From contig DBVU01000016.1 of assembly GCA_002308195.1 (NCBI GenBank), positions 663 through 6,407 on the forward strand: a stretch of DNA of 5,745 nucleotides, read 5' to 3'. This DNA is from Bacteroidales bacterium UBA1256 (lineage in GTDB: Bacteria; Bacteroidota; Bacteroidia; Bacteroidales; Paludibacteraceae). This document shows, piece by piece, positions 3,973 to 5,745 of this stretch (position 1 is its first letter; each line of letters begins with the position of its first letter). The notes under the pieces are model-generated. The model worked only from the letters and a program-made list of their open reading frames with translations, searched no databases and was not told the DNA's origin. The position numbers and the translations under genes are program-made.

Positions 3973-5745
3973 TTATTGTTCTGATTTCAAATTTTTGACT
4001 AATGTAAGTATGTTTTTATCATCTTTGCGCTCATAGCGGATGCTATCCATGATTTTCCTTACGAGGAAAATGCCCAGACCGCCAATGGGTCGCTCTTCGG
4101 CGCTAAGCGTGATATCCGGTTCCTGTTGCTCAGTCGGGTCAAAAGGAATACCGCTATCGGTGATGGTAAATACCACTTGATTGTTTGTCTTATCCGCCTC
4201 GACCAGTACTTGTCCGCTAGTCGTTTCCGGATAAGCATACAACATCACGTTGCTCACGGCTTCTTCCAGCGCCAGACAAATAGGCATGGTCAGGTTGGGT
4301 GGCAACGAGATAGACTCCAACCACTCGGACAACGTAGGTATTTGCTGAATATCGTTGCGCATTACCAGGGAATAATGTTTGCCCGTTTGGTGCTTATGGG
4401 CCGCACAAGAGTCAATATAACGAATGGCGAACATCGTCAAGTCGTCACTCTGAGCGGCAGAGCCAACGAACTGACTCACAGCCTCTTGCATACCATCTAC
4501 CAACTGCCGCATTTCTTTTCGATCGGCCAACGACTGTAAAGCACTCATCATCCGCTCGCGACCAAAGAGCTCGTGCGCGCTATCCTCGGCCTCAGTCAAA
4601 CCATCGGTATAGAGGAAAAGTGCATCGCCCGGGCGCAAAAGAATCGATTGCTCGGTATAAGCATAACCGGCCACAACGCCCAGAGGCAAATTAGGCGTGA
4701 CTGCTATAGGCGACTGTTCATCGGACATCAGAATAGGAGCATCGTGACCCGCATTGCAATAATCCAATTGGCCCGTGCGTAGATCCAATGTACCAAGCAG
4801 CAAAGTGACGAACATATTCTGGTCGTTGCCTTCGCCCGTGAGCGAATCGTTCATCTGGCTAACTGTCTGAGCGGGACTATTCAGATAGGATGTGTAGCTA
4901 CGGAAGAGCGAACGAGTCACGGCCATTACCAACGAAGCGGGAACGCCCTTGCCACTGACATCGCCGATGCAGAAGAACAGTTTGTCTTCGCGGATATAGA
5001 AATCGAACAAGTCGCCACCTACTTCCTTCGCAGGATCAACCATTCCATAGGCATTCAAATGAGGATAGTCGGGGAAGGGCGGGAAACGCGTCGGCAGCAT
5101 CGCCATTTGAATATGACGAGCAATATTCAACTCGTTCTCCATTCGCTCCTGGCTATTCGTCAGATTCATCAGTCTGATAAAACTCCGCCTGGTTCCATAG
5201 ATGATAAACACCAGAACAAGCAGACCAATCAGCATCATGATGGAGATAATCAGCGTGACACGATGCAATTCCTTATAAATCACATCTTCCGGAATGATAA
5301 TAGCTATCTGCCATCCGGTGGCCTCTATCTCTCTATCGAACACGCGGTATTTGCGCCCTGGTACAGTATCCGGTTGAGCCACTATCGGCAGACCTTCGGA
5401 CGAAGTAATCGAGTAGTAACTACTCGGATAAATCAGCAGATACTCCGACAACTGCTGCAGATAATCGAGCGACAAATCCACACACACCACAGCTATGATG
5501 CGGCCGGTCTGGTCGTGCACCGGACATGAGCAACTGACTACGTAGGTTTTCGAGCCCGAGTCGTCCAAATACGGTTCACTCCAAGTGCAACTATCGGTTT
5601 TGATTGCATTCTGGTACCACGGCAGCAACGTATAGTCGTGTTCTTCGCTACCTATCTGGCGCGTATAGATACTATCCGCGTCTATCCGGCTGCTACATGC
5701 CTCAAAGAGGCGACCGTGACGAGGGAAATAATTGGGAACGAAAGC
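3973..5745 (-). CDS. Membrane sensor: Cache domain, SpoIIE/PP2C phosphatase and RsbW-like kinase fused (5' partial)
   Basis: The frame stays open to the right edge, so the true start lies outside; 590 residues are visible. A TTG at 5628 is internal, because in-frame coding continues above it. Numbering from the edge, residues 1-160 look like a double-Cache extracytoplasmic sensor (LPWYQ at 41-45, then CPVHD and VVCVDLSLD). One membrane helix lies at about 163-184, followed by a short helical linker with no clear HAMP. The PP2C/SpoIIE phosphatase spans about 199-444: ARHIQMAMLP, EVGGDLFDF (metal-binding Asp 245), IGDVSGKGVP (Asp 262), NAGHDAP, YTDGLTEA and SDDLT. An RsbW/SpoIIAB-type GHKL ATPase spans about 457-586, with N-box EEAVSN (494-499), G1 box DSGIPFDP (530-537) and G2 box GGLGIFLV (555-562). 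In this family the phosphatase dephosphorylates, and the kinase phosphorylates, a STAS partner; here that is presumably the next gene, one base downstream. Domain calls are firm. The ligand and the direction of control are unknown. Confidence 0.95.
   Translation of the reverse strand, partial: AFVPNYFPRHGRLFEACSSRIDADSIYTRQIGSEEHDYTLLPWYQNAIKTDSCTWSEPYLDDSGSKTYVVSCSCPVHDQTGRIIAVVCVDLSLDYLQQLSEYLLIYPSSYYSITSSEGLPIVAQPDTVPGRKYRVFDREIEATGWQIAIIIPEDVIYKELHRVTLIISIMMLIGLLVLVFIIYGTRRSFIRLMNLTNSQERMENELNIARHIQMAMLPTRFPPFPDYPHLNAYGMVDPAKEVGGDLFDFYIREDKLFFCIGDVSGKGVPASLVMAVTRSLFRSYTSYLNSPAQTVSQMNDSLTGEGNDQNMFVTLLLGTLDLRTGQLDYCNAGHDAPILMSDEQSPIAVTPNLPLGVVAGYAYTEQSILLRPGDALFLYTDGLTEAEDSAHELFGRERMMSALQSLADRKEMRQLVDGMQEAVSQFVGSAAQSDDLTMFAIRYIDSCAAHKHQTGKHYSLVMRNDIQQIPTLSEWLESISLPPNLTMPICLALEEAVSNVMLYAYPETTSGQVLVEADKTNNQVVFTITDSGIPFDPTEQQEPDITLSAEERPIGGLGIFLVRKIMDSIRYERKDDKNILTLVKNLKSEQ

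Larger units (their letters stand above)
1..5745 (-). other. Predicted single operon of seven genes
   Basis: All seven genes are co-directional with gaps of 1, 14, 13, 1, 17 and 6 bases in transcription order. No gap is long enough for an ordinary promoter or a terminator, and none is seen. The one-base gaps (sensor to STAS; kinase-like gene to HD hydrolase) suggest translational coupling of those pairs. The promoter must lie to the right of the window, and the end of the transcript to the left. Most starts lack a Shine-Dalgarno sequence, consistent with Bacteroidota. Internal promoters inside coding sequence cannot be excluded. Confidence 0.82.

Noticed and set aside
198..4782. Numerous plus-strand open frames of 60-158 codons, such as 1314-1790, 3166-3642 and 4126-4539
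   Set aside because: They lie antisense inside clearly coding minus-strand genes, have no recognisable motifs and have low-complexity Arg/Ser-rich composition typical of shadow frames.
5626..5628. TTG at 5628 as the start of the sensor gene
   Set aside because: The frame is open for 39 more codons to the window edge and those codons read as part of the Cache domain, so the start lies outside.
1..5745. Mobile elements, CRISPR arrays, tRNA/rRNA genes, riboswitches, terminators
   Set aside because: The window is almost entirely protein-coding, with gaps of at most 17 bases. No transposase, direct-repeat array, RNA-gene signature or hairpin-plus-U-tract was seen.

Overview
All seven genes in this window lie on the minus strand, so the window reads right to left. 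They are packed with gaps of only 1 to 17 bases and no visible internal promoter or terminator, which is the layout of one operon. The host is most likely a member of the Bacteroidota, probably a Bacteroidales gut or rumen anaerobe of the Prevotella/Bacteroides kind. The reasons are roughly balanced base composition, almost no Shine-Dalgarno sequences before the starts, TAA as the stop of all six visible gene ends, and a CE12-type pectin acetylesterase at the downstream end. Fibrobacter is an alternative because the kinase-like gene resembles a family known there. The placement is an inference.

Layout in transcription order: (1) 5745-3973, a membrane sensor cut by the window edge, with a Cache-type extracytoplasmic domain, one membrane helix, a SpoIIE/PP2C phosphatase domain and an RsbW/SpoIIAB-type ATPase domain; (2) 3971-3669, a STAS anti-sigma-factor antagonist (RsbV/SpoIIAA type); (3) 3654-2572, a RelA/SpoT-type alarmone synthetase with no hydrolase, TGS or ACT domain but a long uncharacterised C-terminal extension; (4) 2558-1719, an APH/choline-kinase-fold phosphotransferase; (5) 1717-1139, a stand-alone HD-domain alarmone hydrolase of the Mesh1/SAH type; (6) 1121-321, a PTP-superfamily phosphatase with an HCxxGKDRTG loop and a TTG start; (7) 314-1, the N-terminal part of a secreted SGNH hydrolase resembling rhamnogalacturonan acetylesterase, which runs out of the window.

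The striking point is the combination. A complete partner-switch input (sensor phosphatase, switch kinase and STAS protein) sits directly upstream of a split alarmone synthetase and hydrolase pair, which is interleaved with a second kinase-like and phosphatase pair. Three opposing enzyme pairs therefore share one transcript: STAS phosphorylation and dephosphorylation, alarmone synthesis and hydrolysis, and an unknown substrate's phosphorylation and dephosphorylation. No sigma factor is visible. My working hypothesis is that an external signal read by the Cache domain sets the phosphorylation state of the STAS protein, which then acts on an alarmone or kinase effector. A toxSAS-like defence module is an alternative. 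The individual family calls are well supported by motifs, but the system-level function is inference.
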